From: Aeromicrobium sp. Leaf350
GTDB lineage: Bacteria; Actinomycetota; Actinomycetes; Propionibacteriales; Nocardioidaceae
DNA length: 64,000 nt
Assembly: GCF_916858655.1 (NCBI RefSeq)
Contig: NZ_CAKASL010000002.1
Coordinates: forward strand, 434,001 to 498,000
Direction: 5' to 3'
Positions 53,992 through 63,460 of this stretch are shown piece after piece (the first letter of the stretch is position 1; the number at the start of each line of letters is the position of its first letter). Both the position numbers and the translations under genes were made by a program. The notes under the pieces were generated by a model. That model saw nothing but the letters and a program-made list of their open reading frames with translations, made no database searches and was not told the DNA's origin.

Positions 53992-56900
53992 GTGTACCTG
54001 AAGAGCCTGACGCTCCGCGGGTTCAAGTCCTTCGCCTCCTCCACGACGCTCGAGCTCGAGCCCGGCATCACGTGTGTCGTCGGCCCGAACGGCTCCGGCA
54101 AGTCCAACGTCGTCGACGCCCTCGCCTGGGTCATGGGCGAGCAGGGCGCCAAGTCGCTGCGCGGCGGCAAGATGGAGGACGTCATCTTCGCCGGCACCTC
54201 CGGGCGCGCCCCGCTGGGCCGCGCCGAGGTGGTCCTCACGATCGACAACTCCGACGGCGCCCTGCCCATCGAGTACAGCGAGGTCACGATCTCGCGCACG
54301 ATGTTCCGCAACGGCGGCTCCGAGTACGCGATCAACGGCGACACCGTGCGCCTCCTCGACGTGCAGGAGCTGCTGAGCGACTCCGGCATCGGGCGCGAGA
54401 TGCACGTCATCGTCGGTCAGGGACAGCTCGACTCCGTCCTCCGCGCGACCGCCGAGGAGCGCCGCGGCTTCATCGAGGAGGCCGCCGGCGTCCTCAAGCA
54501 CCGCAAGCGCAAGGAGAAGGCGGTCCGCAAGCTCGAGGCGACCCAGGGCAACCTGACGCGCCTCGCCGACGTGCTCAACGAGCTGCGCCGGCAGCTCAAG
54601 CCGCTCGGCCGGCAGGCCGAGGTGGCCCGTCGAGCCGCCGTGATCCAGGCCGACGTCCGTGATGCCCGCGCGCGCCTGCTGGCCGACGACGTCGTCAGCG
54701 CGCAGCAGGTCATCGCGACCGAGCTGGCCGACGAGTCGGCGCTCAAGGAGCGGCGCGCCGCGGTCGAGGCGGCCATCGCCCACGCCCGACGTGCCGAGAC
54801 CGAGCTCGAGGACCGCCTGCGCGACGACTCGCCGCGCCTGTCGGCCGCCCAGGAAGCCTGGTACGCGCTGTCGGGCGTCCGCGAGCGCCTGCGCGGCACG
54901 GCCGGGCTGGCCACCGAGCGCGTGCGCCTGGCCGCGGTCGAGGCCGACGACCAGCACCACGGCCGCGACCCTGACGAGCTCGAGGCCGACGCGCGCCGCG
55001 CCCAGGAGCAGCACGACGTGCTCGCCCGTGAGGTCGCCGCGGCCACCACCCGCCTGCAGGAGGTCGTCGCGGCCCGCAGCGAGGCCGAGTCGGCCTACAC
55101 GACCGAGGAGCGCCGCATCGCCGGGCTGCTCCGCGCCGCGGCCGACCAGCGCGAGGGACTCGCGCGCCTCCACGGCCAGGTCAACGCCATCAAGCTGCGC
55201 GGCGAGGCCACCGAGGCCGAGCTGGGCCGCCTCACGACGTCGCGCGACGACGCCGTCGCCCGCGCCGACGCGGCGCAGCAGGAGTTCACGGCGCTGGAGT
55301 CGCAGATCGCCGGGCTCTCGGCCGGTGAGTCCGGTCTCGACGACCAGCTCGCCGCGGCCGAGACCACCCTGAACGGCGTCGACGCCGAGGTGGCGGAGAT
55401 CGCGACGCAGGTCCAGCAGCTCGAGCGCACCGAGGCGGGCCTCGTCGCCCGCAAGGAGGCGCTCGAGATCGGCCTGGCCCGCAAGGACGGCGCCGGTGCG
55501 CTGCTCGCGGCCTCCGACGAGCTCAGCGGTCTGCTCGGGTCGGTCGCGGCCCTGCTGACCGTGCGCTCCGGCTACGAGGGTGCCATCGCGTCGGCGCTCG
55601 GCTCGGCCGCCGAGGCGGTCGCGGTCGACCACCTCGACACGGCCGTCAGCGCGATGGAGAAGCTCAAGTCCGAGGACCTCGGACGGGCCGGCCTGCTGCT
55701 CGGCGGCGGTGACGACTCCGGGGACGACTCGGGCTGGCCGGGTCTGCCCGACTTCGCGACCTATGCCGTCGACGTGGTCGACGGTCCGGCCACCCTCACG
55801 TCCGCGCTGCGGCGCCTGCTGTTCAAGGTCGCCGTGGTCGACGACCTCGACCGCGCCCGAGCCCTGGTGCGCCAGGCGTCCGACGTCACCGCGGTGACGC
55901 TCGACGGCGACATGCTCGGTGCCCACTTCGCCTCGGGCGGCTCCACGACCACCGAGAGCCTGATCGAGGTCAAGGCCGCCGTCGACGAGTCCGTGGCCGA
56001 CCTGGAGCGCACGCGCCACGAGCTCGAGCGGCTCCGCTTCCGCCAGCAGGCCCTGGCCGACCAGCGGCAGAAGGCGCAGGCCGCGGTCGATGCCGTGCTC
56101 GAGCAGCTGCACGAGTCGGACGCCGAGATGGCCGCCGTCGCGGAGTCCCTCGGACGCCTCGGCTCCTCGGCCCGGGCCTCGCGGGCCGAGGCCGAGCGTG
56201 CCGCCCAGTCCATCGCGGAGGCCACGGCGGCCCGCGAGCGCGACCAGGAGGGGCTCGCCGAGCTGGAGGACCGTCTCGCCCAGGCCGAGTCCGCCCCAGA
56301 GACCGAGCCCGACACGACCGAGCTCGAGGCCCTGGCCGAGGCGGCCTCCGCCTCGCGCCGCGCCGAGACCGAGGCGCGTCTCGCGCTGCGCACCAACGAG
56401 GAGCGGGCTCGCGCCCTGGAGGGGCAGGTCCGGGCCCTCGTGGAGTCGGCCGAGGCCGAGCGCCAGGCCCGTCGCCGTGCCGCCGAGCGACGCGCACGTC
56501 AGATCCGCGAGGCCGAGGTCGCCCGTGTCGTGATCGCCGCGACCGATCAGGTGCTCGTGCACCTCGGCATCTCGATCGACCGGGCCGCCACGCTGCGGGC
56601 CGAGATCGAGCAGTCGCGGTCCGGCAGCGAGACCGAGCTGCGAGAAGTGCGCGCCCGCCTGCGCGAGCTCAGCGAGGAGAACGAGGTGCTGACCGACTCG
56701 GTGCACCGCGACGAGATGGCCCGCGCCGAGCTGCGCATGAGGCTCGAGGCCCTCCAGTCGCGCTCGCTCGAAGAGCTCGGCCTCGAGGTCGACGCCCTGG
56801 TGGGCGAGTACGGCCCGGAGGTCCTCGTGCCGACGCACGACGACGAGGGCGAGCCGCTCGACCCGCGCCCCTATGTGCGCGAGGAGCAGACCAAGCGGCT

Positions 56901-57537
56901 GCGCACCGCCGAGCGCGGCCTCGCGATGCTGGGCAAGGTCAACCCGCTGGCGCTCGAGGAGTTCAGTGCCCTCGAGGAGCGGCACCAGTACCTCTCGGAC
57001 CAGATGAACGACCTCAAGAAGACCACCGCCGACCTCATGGCCATCGTCGAGGACGTCGACGCGACGGTCGAACGGGTCTTCACGGAGGCCTGGTACGACG
57101 TGGAGCGCGAGTTCGAGGACGTCTTCAGCCGGCTCTTCCCCGGCGGCGAGGGTCGTCTGGTCCTCACCGATCCGCAGAGCATGCTCCTGACGGGCATCGA
57201 GGTCGAGGCCCGTCCGCCCGGCAAGAAGGTCAAGCGCCTCTCGCTGCTCTCGGGCGGAGAGCGGTCGCTCGTCGCCGTCGCGTTCCTCGTGGCGCTGTTC
57301 AAGGCTCGGCCGAGCCCGTTCTACATCCTCGACGAGGTCGAGGCGGCGCTCGACGACACGAACCTCGGGCGGCTGCTCGAGATCTACGAGGAGCTGCGGG
57401 CCAACTCCCAGCTCGTCGTCATCACGCACCAGAAGCGCACGATGGAGGTCGCCGACGCGCTGTACGGCGTCTCCATGCGCGGCGACGGCGTCTCGGCCGT
57501 CATCAGCCAGCGGCTGCGGGAGCAGGAGAACGCATGA
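53992..57537 (+). CDS. smc: Chromosome segregation ATPase SMC
   Basis: An 1181-residue SMC protein of normal length. Walker A GPNGSGKS is at residues 31-38, Q-loop region MGEQGAKSLRGGKMEDVIF follows, then coiled coil. The hinge is around 500-650 (GYEGAIASALGSAAEAVAVD near 526), with a second coiled coil, the ABC signature LSGGERSL near 1086 and Walker B FYILDEVEAALDD near 1109. It organises and segregates the chromosome with ScpAB (not in this window). GTG 53992 is the start. The thioesterase gene overlaps its stop by ATGA. Confidence 0.97.
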   Translation: MYLKSLTLRGFKSFASSTTLELEPGITCVVGPNGSGKSNVVDALAWVMGEQGAKSLRGGKMEDVIFAGTSGRAPLGRAEVVLTIDNSDGALPIEYSEVTISRTMFRNGGSEYAINGDTVRLLDVQELLSDSGIGREMHVIVGQGQLDSVLRATAEERRGFIEEAAGVLKHRKRKEKAVRKLEATQGNLTRLADVLNELRRQLKPLGRQAEVARRAAVIQADVRDARARLLADDVVSAQQVIATELADESALKERRAAVEAAIAHARRAETELEDRLRDDSPRLSAAQEAWYALSGVRERLRGTAGLATERVRLAAVEADDQHHGRDPDELEADARRAQEQHDVLAREVAAATTRLQEVVAARSEAESAYTTEERRIAGLLRAAADQREGLARLHGQVNAIKLRGEATEAELGRLTTSRDDAVARADAAQQEFTALESQIAGLSAGESGLDDQLAAAETTLNGVDAEVAEIATQVQQLERTEAGLVARKEALEIGLARKDGAGALLAASDELSGLLGSVAALLTVRSGYEGAIASALGSAAEAVAVDHLDTAVSAMEKLKSEDLGRAGLLLGGGDDSGDDSGWPGLPDFATYAVDVVDGPATLTSALRRLLFKVAVVDDLDRARALVRQASDVTAVTLDGDMLGAHFASGGSTTTESLIEVKAAVDESVADLERTRHELERLRFRQQALADQRQKAQAAVDAVLEQLHESDAEMAAVAESLGRLGSSARASRAEAERAAQSIAEATAARERDQEGLAELEDRLAQAESAPETEPDTTELEALAEAASASRRAETEARLALRTNEERARALEGQVRALVESAEAERQARRRAAERRARQIREAEVARVVIAATDQVLVHLGISIDRAATLRAEIEQSRSGSETELREVRARLRELSEENEVLTDSVHRDEMARAELRMRLEALQSRSLEELGLEVDALVGEYGPEVLVPTHDDEGEPLDPRPYVREEQTKRLRTAERGLAMLGKVNPLALEEFSALEERHQYLSDQMNDLKKTTADLMAIVEDVDATVERVFTEAWYDVEREFEDVFSRLFPGGEGRLVLTDPQSMLLTGIEVEARPPGKKVKRLSLLSGGERSLVAVAFLVALFKARPSPFYILDEVEAALDDTNLGRLLEIYEELRANSQLVVITHQKRTMEVADALYGVSMRGDGVSAVISQRLREQENA

Positions 57538-57959
57538 CGGAGCCCACCCGGTCCGACTTCCCGGTGATCCGCACGATCACGACGCGGTGGGAGGACGAGG
57601 ACGTCTACGGGCACGTCAACAACGTCGTCTACTACTCGTACTTCGACACGGCCGTGAACGGCTACCTGATCGAGGCCACCGGCACCGACACGCGCCAGCT
57701 CGACGCCTACGGCGTGGTCGCCGAGACCAGCTGCCGGTTCCTGCGCGAGCTGCGCTTCCCGCTCGACGTCGAGGCCGGCCTGCGCGTCACCCGGCTCGGT
57801 TCCTCGAGCGTCGTCTACGAGATCGGCCTGTTCCAGGGCGAGGCCGAGACGCCGGCCGCGGTCGGCCGATTCGTCCACGTGTACGTGACCGGTGCCGATC
57901 GCACCGTCACGCCGGTGCCGGACCTCATCCGCGCCGTCCTGGAGCCGCTCGCGGTCTGA
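57534..57959 (+). CDS. 4-hydroxybenzoyl-CoA thioesterase-type hotdog protein
   Basis: A 141-residue hotdog-fold acyl-CoA thioesterase. TTRWEDEDVYGHVNNVVYYSYFDTA gives the 4HBT signature (Asp in the D-x2-GH-x-NN motif as the catalytic acid); the tail is a typical five-stranded sheet. The acyl-CoA substrate is unknown. It overlaps smc by 4 bp (57534-57537), so it is translated from the smc transcript. Confidence 0.88.
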   Translation: MTEPTRSDFPVIRTITTRWEDEDVYGHVNNVVYYSYFDTAVNGYLIEATGTDTRQLDAYGVVAETSCRFLRELRFPLDVEAGLRVTRLGSSSVVYEIGLFQGEAETPAAVGRFVHVYVTGADRTVTPVPDLIRAVLEPLAV

Positions 57960-57968
57960 GGACGCGCC

Positions 57969-58868
57969 CTATCCGCGCAGGACGTCGATGGCGTGGAAGA
58001 TCCAGGGCCCCGCGAGGAAGACGGTCGGCACGACGAGCACGACGACCGAGATGGCCCACGCGAGGCCTGCGGCCCACCAGCCGCTGCGGGGATCGCGCAG
58101 GCGCGCCATCCGGATCGTGGCCGCCGACCCCACGCCCAGGGTGCCGGCCGGCGTCTGCGAGCCGGCGAGAGCGACGATCGCCCCGGCGAGGGCGCGGTCA
58201 CCCGCGACGCGGCGGGCTGCGTCGTCGGCGAGCAGCTCGACCATGACGCGGCTCTGCTCGAGGGGCGCGTCGGTGCGCAGGACGCGCGGATAGGCGGCGC
58301 GCAGGAACTCGAAGCCCTCGAGCACCAGGTCGTGGCGGGCGCTCACGTGGGCACGCTCGTGCTCGAGCACGGCGCGCAGCTCGTCGGCGCTCAGGTGCTC
58401 GATCGCCCCGCTCGTCACGACGACGCGGGACTTGGTGCGGTCCGGCAGGCAGTAGGCGACGGGGGACTCGTGCTGCAGCACCCGCAGGGCCGGCCCGACC
58501 CGGTCGGAGACGTCGCCCTCGGGCTCGGCGAGGAGGTCGACCAGGTGACGCTGCCGCCGACGGCGCGCGCCCGTGCGGCGCCAGACGGTCCAGACGGCCC
58601 ACCAGAACCGGGCCCAGATCAGCACGCCGACCAGCAGGAGCAGCACGTGCAGGGCCACCCGCCACGGCTGGGGGTCGTCCTCGGACACGAGCCACAGGGC
58701 GGTCGAGAGACCCGCGCCGGACGTCGCGAGGATCGCGGCGAGTGCGAGGGACTGCCACATCACGATGCCCGCCGCGGGGGAGCGGTAGGGCCAGTCGGCG
58801 CGGCCGAGCAGGGCCGGCACCGGCAGGCTCAAGGCGATGCCGATGAGGCCCAGCAGGAACGGTGTCAC
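57969..58868 (-). CDS. blaR: M56-family membrane metalloprotease (BlaR1-like sensor without penicillin-binding domain)
   Basis: A 299-residue protein with four to five helices and the zinc motif HERAH at residues 170-174 in a cytoplasmic loop, then SARHDL. BlaR1/MecR1 are about 600 residues because of an extracellular penicillin-binding sensor domain; this protein lacks it, as the mycobacterial homologue Rv1845c does. It should cleave, directly or not, the BlaI repressor encoded just upstream. GTG 58868 overlaps the blaI stop by GTGA. What it senses is unknown; the neighbouring cyd genes suggest envelope or respiratory stress. Confidence 0.87.
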   Translation of the reverse strand: MTPFLLGLIGIALSLPVPALLGRADWPYRSPAAGIVMWQSLALAAILATSGAGLSTALWLVSEDDPQPWRVALHVLLLLVGVLIWARFWWAVWTVWRRTGARRRRQRHLVDLLAEPEGDVSDRVGPALRVLQHESPVAYCLPDRTKSRVVVTSGAIEHLSADELRAVLEHERAHVSARHDLVLEGFEFLRAAYPRVLRTDAPLEQSRVMVELLADDAARRVAGDRALAGAIVALAGSQTPAGTLGVGSAATIRMARLRDPRSGWWAAGLAWAISVVVLVVPTVFLAGPWIFHAIDVLRG

Positions 58869-59236
58869 ATCTCGTCGAGCGCCCGACGCAGGGCGGCCGC
58901 CTCCGCTGGATCGACCGATCTGGCGAAGTGGACCAGGGCTGACGTGCGGTCCCCGGAGGCGTCGAGCGCTGCGTCGATCAGCTCGGCCGCCGCCGACTCG
59001 CGGGTCTGGCTCGGCGTGTAGCGGAAGGCCCGACCGTCGCGCTCGCGGTCGACCATGTGCTTGGCCCCCAGGCGGTCCAGCACCGTCATGACAGTCGTGT
59101 ACGCGAGGTCGCGACCGCTTCCGTCGGCGTCGAGCGCGTCCTGGACCTCGCGCACGGAGAGCGGCTCGTCGGCGTCCCAGAGGACGTTCATGACGGAGCG
59201 CTCGAGCTCACCGGGGCGGGTCGTGGATCGGGGCAC
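58865..59236 (-). CDS. blaI: BlaI/MecI/CopY-family repressor
   Basis: A 123-residue winged-helix repressor. The DNA-binding domain is residues 5-75 (LERSVMNVLWDADEPLSVREV, then LAYTTVMTVLDRL as the recognition region); the C-terminal helix is for dimerisation. Family members bind TACTA/TACA-N5-TGTA/TAGTA operators and are inactivated by proteolysis by the BlaR partner. Three matching operators lie in the 127 bp between this GTG start and cydA, so autoregulation and control of cydABDC are both likely. Confidence 0.92.
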   Translation of the reverse strand: MPRSTTRPGELERSVMNVLWDADEPLSVREVQDALDADGSGRDLAYTTVMTVLDRLGAKHMVDRERDGRAFRYTPSQTRESAAAELIDAALDASGDRTSALVHFARSVDPAEAAALRRALDEM

Positions 59237-59246
59237 GGTCCAAGTC

Positions 59247-59263
59247 TACTACGTGACGTAGGA
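59247..59263. promoter_or_regulatory. BlaI operator 1 (blaI-proximal)
   Basis: TACTAC-GTGAC-GTAGGA: six-base arms with one mismatch and a 5-bp spacer. It begins 10 bp upstream of the blaI start codon, consistent with autorepression. Confidence 0.75.
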
Positions 59264-59300
59264 CTCACTGGGTTCCGGCTCGTCCGCGGGTCCTGCCGTG

Positions 59301-59317
59301 TACTACGATCTGTAGTA
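59301..59317. promoter_or_regulatory. BlaI operator 2
   Basis: TACTAC-GATCT-GTAGTA, a perfect inverted repeat. It is centred 19 bp from operator 3 and lies 47 bp upstream of cydA. Confidence 0.85.
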
Positions 59318-59319
59318 GT

Positions 59320-59336
59320 TACTACATCAGGTAGTA
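59320..59336. promoter_or_regulatory. BlaI operator 3 (cydA-proximal)
   Basis: TACTAC-ATCAG-GTAGTA, a perfect inverted repeat with the same 6-5-6 spacing. It ends 27 bp before the cydA ATG, overlapping where the cyd transcript must begin. Confidence 0.85.
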
Positions 59337-59363
59337 GTTCCGACGTCGGATCGAGGTCTCCCG

Positions 59364-60797
59364 ATGGAAGCGCTCGACATCGCGCGGTGGCAGTTCGGCA
59401 TCACGACCGTCTACCACTTCTTCTTCGTGCCGGTCACGATCGGCCTGATCTTCCTGGTCGCGATCCTGCAGACCTTCTGGCACCGCACGGGCGACGAGCG
59501 CTACCTCCGCCTCACCCGGTTCTTCGGCAAGCTCTTCCTCATCAACTTCGCGATGGGCATCGTGACGGGCATCGTGCAGGAGTTCCAGTTCGGCATGAAC
59601 TGGAGCGACTACTCCCGCTTCGTCGGCGACGTCTTCGGCGCCCCGCTCGCGATCGAGGGCCTGCTCGCCTTCTTCATGGAGTCGACGTTCCTCGGCCTGT
59701 GGATCTTCGGCTGGGACCGTCTCAAGCCCGCGATCCACCTCGCGACGATCTGGATCGCGGCGTTCGGCACCGTGCTGTCGGCCTACTTCATCCTCGCGGC
59801 GAACTCCTTCATGCAGAACCCCGTCGGCTTCGCGTTCAACGCCGAGAGCGGTCGTGCCGAGCTGACCGACTTCATGGCCGTCATGACCAACCCCGTCGTG
59901 CTCGCGACGTTCCCGCACACGATCTTCGCCTGCTTCATGGTCGGCGGTGCCTTCGTGGCCGGCGTGAGCCTGTGGCGCATGCTGCGTCACCCGGGCGACG
60001 ACGGCGGTGACGACGACGGGGCGTTCCGCACGTCGTTCCGCCTCGGCGCCGTCGTCCTGCTCGTCGCCGGACTCGGCACGATGATCTCGGGCGACTTCCA
60101 GGGCAAGGTCATGACCGAGGTCCAGCCCATGAAGATGGCGGCGGCCGAGGGCCTGTACGAGGACGAGGCTCCCGCGGCCTTCTCGGCCCTCACGGTCGGC
60201 ACGCTCGACGGCTCCGAGCCGCTCGTGGAGATCAAGATCCCGCACCTGCTGTCCTACCTCGGGACGGGCACGTGGGACGGCGAGATCCGCGGCATCAACT
60301 CGCTGCAGGCCGAGTACGAGCAGCTCTACGGCCCCGGCGACTACGCCCCGAACATCCCGGTCACGTACTGGACGTTCCGCGCGATGATCACCGCCGGCGG
60401 CGTGTCGATGCTGCTGGCCACCTGGATGCTCTGGGCGACCCGTGGCGGACGCTCGCCGTCGCTGTCGACGTTCTCGGGCCGCTGGATGCTGCGGTGGGCG
60501 GTCGTGCTGCCGCTGCTGCCCCTCGCGGCCAACTCCTTCGGCTGGATCTTCACCGAGATGGGCCGCCAGCCGTGGCTCGTGTTCGGGCTGCTGCCGACCT
60601 CGGCCGGCGTCTCGCCCAGCGTCTCGGCCGGCACGGTGCTGTTCAGCCTGATCGGGTTCACCGCCCTCTACGGCGTGCTGGCGGTGATCGAGGTCAAGCT
60701 CATGCTCCGCACGATCCGCACGGGGCTGCCGGCCGCCGACCCCCCACCGACCGAGCCGAGCCACGACCCGGACGCGCCCCTCGCGTTCGCCTACTGA
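59364..60797 (+). CDS. cydA: Cytochrome bd ubiquinol/menaquinol oxidase subunit I
   Basis: A 477-residue membrane subunit carrying hemes b558, b595 and d. It begins near TTVYHFFFVPVTIG (axial His of heme b595/d region), and has EMGRQPW at residues 398-404 with the Met axial ligand of b558, the diagnostic CydA motif. A fairly short Q-loop precedes it. In actinobacteria the donor is menaquinol. ATG 59364, 27 bp after BlaI operator 3; first gene of cydABDC. Confidence 0.96.
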   Translation: MEALDIARWQFGITTVYHFFFVPVTIGLIFLVAILQTFWHRTGDERYLRLTRFFGKLFLINFAMGIVTGIVQEFQFGMNWSDYSRFVGDVFGAPLAIEGLLAFFMESTFLGLWIFGWDRLKPAIHLATIWIAAFGTVLSAYFILAANSFMQNPVGFAFNAESGRAELTDFMAVMTNPVVLATFPHTIFACFMVGGAFVAGVSLWRMLRHPGDDGGDDDGAFRTSFRLGAVVLLVAGLGTMISGDFQGKVMTEVQPMKMAAAEGLYEDEAPAAFSALTVGTLDGSEPLVEIKIPHLLSYLGTGTWDGEIRGINSLQAEYEQLYGPGDYAPNIPVTYWTFRAMITAGGVSMLLATWMLWATRGGRSPSLSTFSGRWMLRWAVVLPLLPLAANSFGWIFTEMGRQPWLVFGLLPTSAGVSPSVSAGTVLFSLIGFTALYGVLAVIEVKLMLRTIRTGLPAADPPPTEPSHDPDAPLAFAY

Positions 60798-60830
60798 CCG
60801 CCCGACGAGAACCCGGAGAAGGAGACCACC

Positions 60831-61823
60831 ATGGAGCTCACGACCGTCTGGTTCGTCCTCATCGCCTTCCTCTGGACCGGCTACCTCGTGCTCGAGGGGT
60901 TCGACTTCGGGGTCGGCATCCTGACGCGGGTGCTGGCGCGCGACGACCGCGAGCGGCGCGTCCTGCTGAACACGATCGGTCCGGTCTGGGACGGCAACGA
61001 GGTGTGGCTCATCGTCGCCGGTGGGGCGACGTTCGCCGCCTTCCCCGAGTGGTACGCGACGCTGTTCAGCGCCTACTACCTGCCGCTCTTCGCGATCCTG
61101 GTCGCGCTGATCGTGCGCGCCGTCGGCTTCGAGTACCGGCACAAGCGCACCGACGACGCGTGGAAGCGCGGCTGGGACCACGCGATCTTCTGGGGCTCCG
61201 CGGTGCCCGCCGTGCTCTGGGGCGTCGCCCTGGCGGGCCTCGTCAACGGCATCCCGCTGGACGCCGACCACGACTTCGTCGGATCGGTCGCGGACCTCCT
61301 CACTCCCTACGCCCTGCTCGGCGGGCTGGTGACGCTCAGCGTCTTCGTCACGCACGGCGCCTTCTTCATCGCGCTCAAGACGGTCGGCGACATCCGCCAC
61401 CGGGCGCGGGCGCTCGGGCTGCGCTGGGGAGCGGTGGCTGCCGTCGCCGCGGTCGCCTTCGTCGGGTGGACCGCCGCTCGCGACGGTGACCTCGCGGTCT
61501 GGGTGGCCGGCGGCCTCGCGGCCCTCTCCTTCGTGGCCGGGATGCTCGCGGCTCGATCCGGACGCGAGGGCTGGGCGTTCACCGGCACGGCGCTCGCGAT
61601 CATGGGGGTCTCGTCGATGCTCTTCCTGGCGCTGTTCCCGGACGTCGTGCCGTCGACCCTGGCGACCGGGACGCTCACCACCACCAACGCGGCCTCGACG
61701 CCGTACACGCTGGAGATCATGACGTGGGTGGCCTCGGCGTTCACCCCCATCGTCATCGGCTACCAGGCGTGGTCCTACTGGGTGTTCCGCCGCCGCATCG
61801 GCGTGCACCACATCCCCGCATGA
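60831..61823 (+). CDS. cydB: Cytochrome bd oxidase subunit II
   Basis: A 330-residue polytopic subunit, with the family start VWFVLIAFLWTGYLVLEGFD and LLNTIGPVWDGNEVWL (conserved in CydB), about eight or nine helices. It supports CydA heme insertion. ATG 60831 has GGAGAAGGAGA just upstream. Its stop overlaps the cydD start by ATGA. Confidence 0.96.
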   Translation: MELTTVWFVLIAFLWTGYLVLEGFDFGVGILTRVLARDDRERRVLLNTIGPVWDGNEVWLIVAGGATFAAFPEWYATLFSAYYLPLFAILVALIVRAVGFEYRHKRTDDAWKRGWDHAIFWGSAVPAVLWGVALAGLVNGIPLDADHDFVGSVADLLTPYALLGGLVTLSVFVTHGAFFIALKTVGDIRHRARALGLRWGAVAAVAAVAFVGWTAARDGDLAVWVAGGLAALSFVAGMLAARSGREGWAFTGTALAIMGVSSMLFLALFPDVVPSTLATGTLTTTNAASTPYTLEIMTWVASAFTPIVIGYQAWSYWVFRRRIGVHHIPA

Positions 61824-63460
61824 GTGGCCGGGGTGCCGGGCAAGGGGCGGCACGATCGGGCGGACCTCCGGTCGACCCGCGGCTGCTGAGGCGGTCGCGC
61901 GGGGTCCGCACGATCCTGGCCGCGGGCGTGGGCCTGGCGCTGGTGGGGATCCTGCTGCTGGTCGGGCAGGCCTGGTGGCTGGCCCGGCTGGTGGACGATG
62001 CGTTCGTCGACCAGCGCTTCGACACCCGGGTGCTCGTGCTGGCCGTGGGCTGCGTGGTCGGTCGCGCGGTGCTCGCGTGGGCGAGCGCCGCCGTCGCCGC
62101 TCGCGCGGCGGTGCGGGTCCGTGCCGAGCTGCGGGAGGCCGTCGTGGCCGAGGTGCTCGACCCGAGACGACTGGGACCGAGGCCGTCGTCCGGCCGCCTC
62201 ACCACGCTGCTGGGTCCGGGGCTCGAGCCGCTCGACGGCTACGTCGGTCGCTTCCTGCCGCAGCTCGTCGTGACGGCGATCGTGCCGCCCGTCGTGGTGC
62301 TCGTGCTGCTCGTCGTCGACCCGTTGTCGGCCGTGATCGTCGGCCTCACGGTGCCGCTGGTCGTCGGCTTCCTCGTGCTCGTGGGCCTGGCGACGCAGGA
62401 CCGCACGTCCGCACGCTGGGGCGAGCTGGCGCGGCTCGGCCGCCACTTCTCCGACCTCGTCGGAGGCGTGCGGACGCTGCTGGTGCTGGGCAGCCGCCAG
62501 GAGCGCGGAATCCGGGTCGCAGGGGAGCGGCACCGGCGCGCGACGATGGAGGCCCTGCGCAGCGCCTTCCTGTCGTCACTCGTGCTCGAGCTCTTCTCGA
62601 CGCTGTCGATGGCGATCGTGGCGGTGGCGACCGGTCTGCGCATCGTCGACGGCGGGCTCGGCCTCCAGACAGGACTGTTCGTCCTGCTGCTCGCGCCGGA
62701 GGCGTACCTGCCGGTGCGGCGTCTCGGGTCGCAGTTCCACGACAGCGACGCCGGCGTCGCGGCGGCCCGAGAGGCGCTCGACCTGCTCGACGCTCCTCGC
62801 CACGCCGGCACGGCGACGGTCCCGGACGCGCCGGCCGTCGTCGTCGACGGACTGCGTGTCGATCGCGGGAGCGGCGCCGCCGAGGTCGGGCTCGACGAGG
62901 CCGTCGTGCTGCCCGGCGAGCTGGTGGCGGTCGCCGGCCCGTCCGGGGTCGGGAAGTCGACGCTGCTCGACGTCGTCCTCGGGTTCGTGACGCCGGCCTC
63001 GGGGAGCGTCACGGTCGGCGGCGTCGACGTGCGCGACCTCGACGTCGTGGCCTGGCGTCGCCGCGTCGCCTGGGTGCCCCAGGTGCCGACCGTGCCCGCC
63101 GGCACGATCGAGGGGGCCGTGCTGCTGGGCGCGAGCGGCTCGCGGGCGGACGTCGTCCGTGCACTCGCTGACGCGGGAGCGGCCGACCTCGATCCGGACC
63201 GCGTCGTCCGGGAGGACGCGGCTGACCTGTCCGCGGGGGAGCGGCGACGCGTGGCGATCGCGCGGGCCCTGCTGCGCGCCCGCTCCGGCGGGATCGACCT
63301 CCTGCTGCTGGACGAGCCCACCGCCGGGCTGGACGCCGACCGTGAGCGGCACGTGCTCGCGACGATCCGCGAGCTGGGCGTCACGACGCTCGTCGTCGCG
63401 CACCACCCCGTGGTGCTCAGGTCCGCCGACCGGGTCGTCGAGCTGGAGCCGGTCCGATGA
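61820..63460 (+). CDS. cydD: ABC exporter CydD (cytochrome bd assembly)
   Basis: A 546-residue ABC exporter half: six N-terminal helices, then a nucleotide-binding domain with Walker A GPSGVGKST at 373-381, signature LSAGERRRVAIARALL and Walker B LLLLDEPTAGLD. CydDC heterodimers export thiols/heme-linked reductants needed for bd assembly. ATG 61820 overlaps cydB; the open frame before it (from 61724) is out-of-frame coding for cydB. cydC overlaps its stop by ATGA. Confidence 0.93.
   Translation: MSGRGAGQGAARSGGPPVDPRLLRRSRGVRTILAAGVGLALVGILLLVGQAWWLARLVDDAFVDQRFDTRVLVLAVGCVVGRAVLAWASAAVAARAAVRVRAELREAVVAEVLDPRRLGPRPSSGRLTTLLGPGLEPLDGYVGRFLPQLVVTAIVPPVVVLVLLVVDPLSAVIVGLTVPLVVGFLVLVGLATQDRTSARWGELARLGRHFSDLVGGVRTLLVLGSRQERGIRVAGERHRRATMEALRSAFLSSLVLELFSTLSMAIVAVATGLRIVDGGLGLQTGLFVLLLAPEAYLPVRRLGSQFHDSDAGVAAAREALDLLDAPRHAGTATVPDAPAVVVDGLRVDRGSGAAEVGLDEAVVLPGELVAVAGPSGVGKSTLLDVVLGFVTPASGSVTVGGVDVRDLDVVAWRRRVAWVPQVPTVPAGTIEGAVLLGASGSRADVVRALADAGAADLDPDRVVREDAADLSAGERRRVAIARALLRARSGGIDLLLLDEPTAGLDADRERHVLATIRELGVTTLVVAHHPVVLRSADRVVELEPVR

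Noticed and set aside
53848..57429. 1193-codon open frame antisense to smc
   Set aside because: The sense strand encodes complete SMC motifs; the antisense translation is composition-driven repeats of Leu/Gly/Arg.
59322..61853. 843-codon minus-strand frame opposite cydAB
   Set aside because: Antisense to clear CydA/CydB; charged low-complexity translation only.
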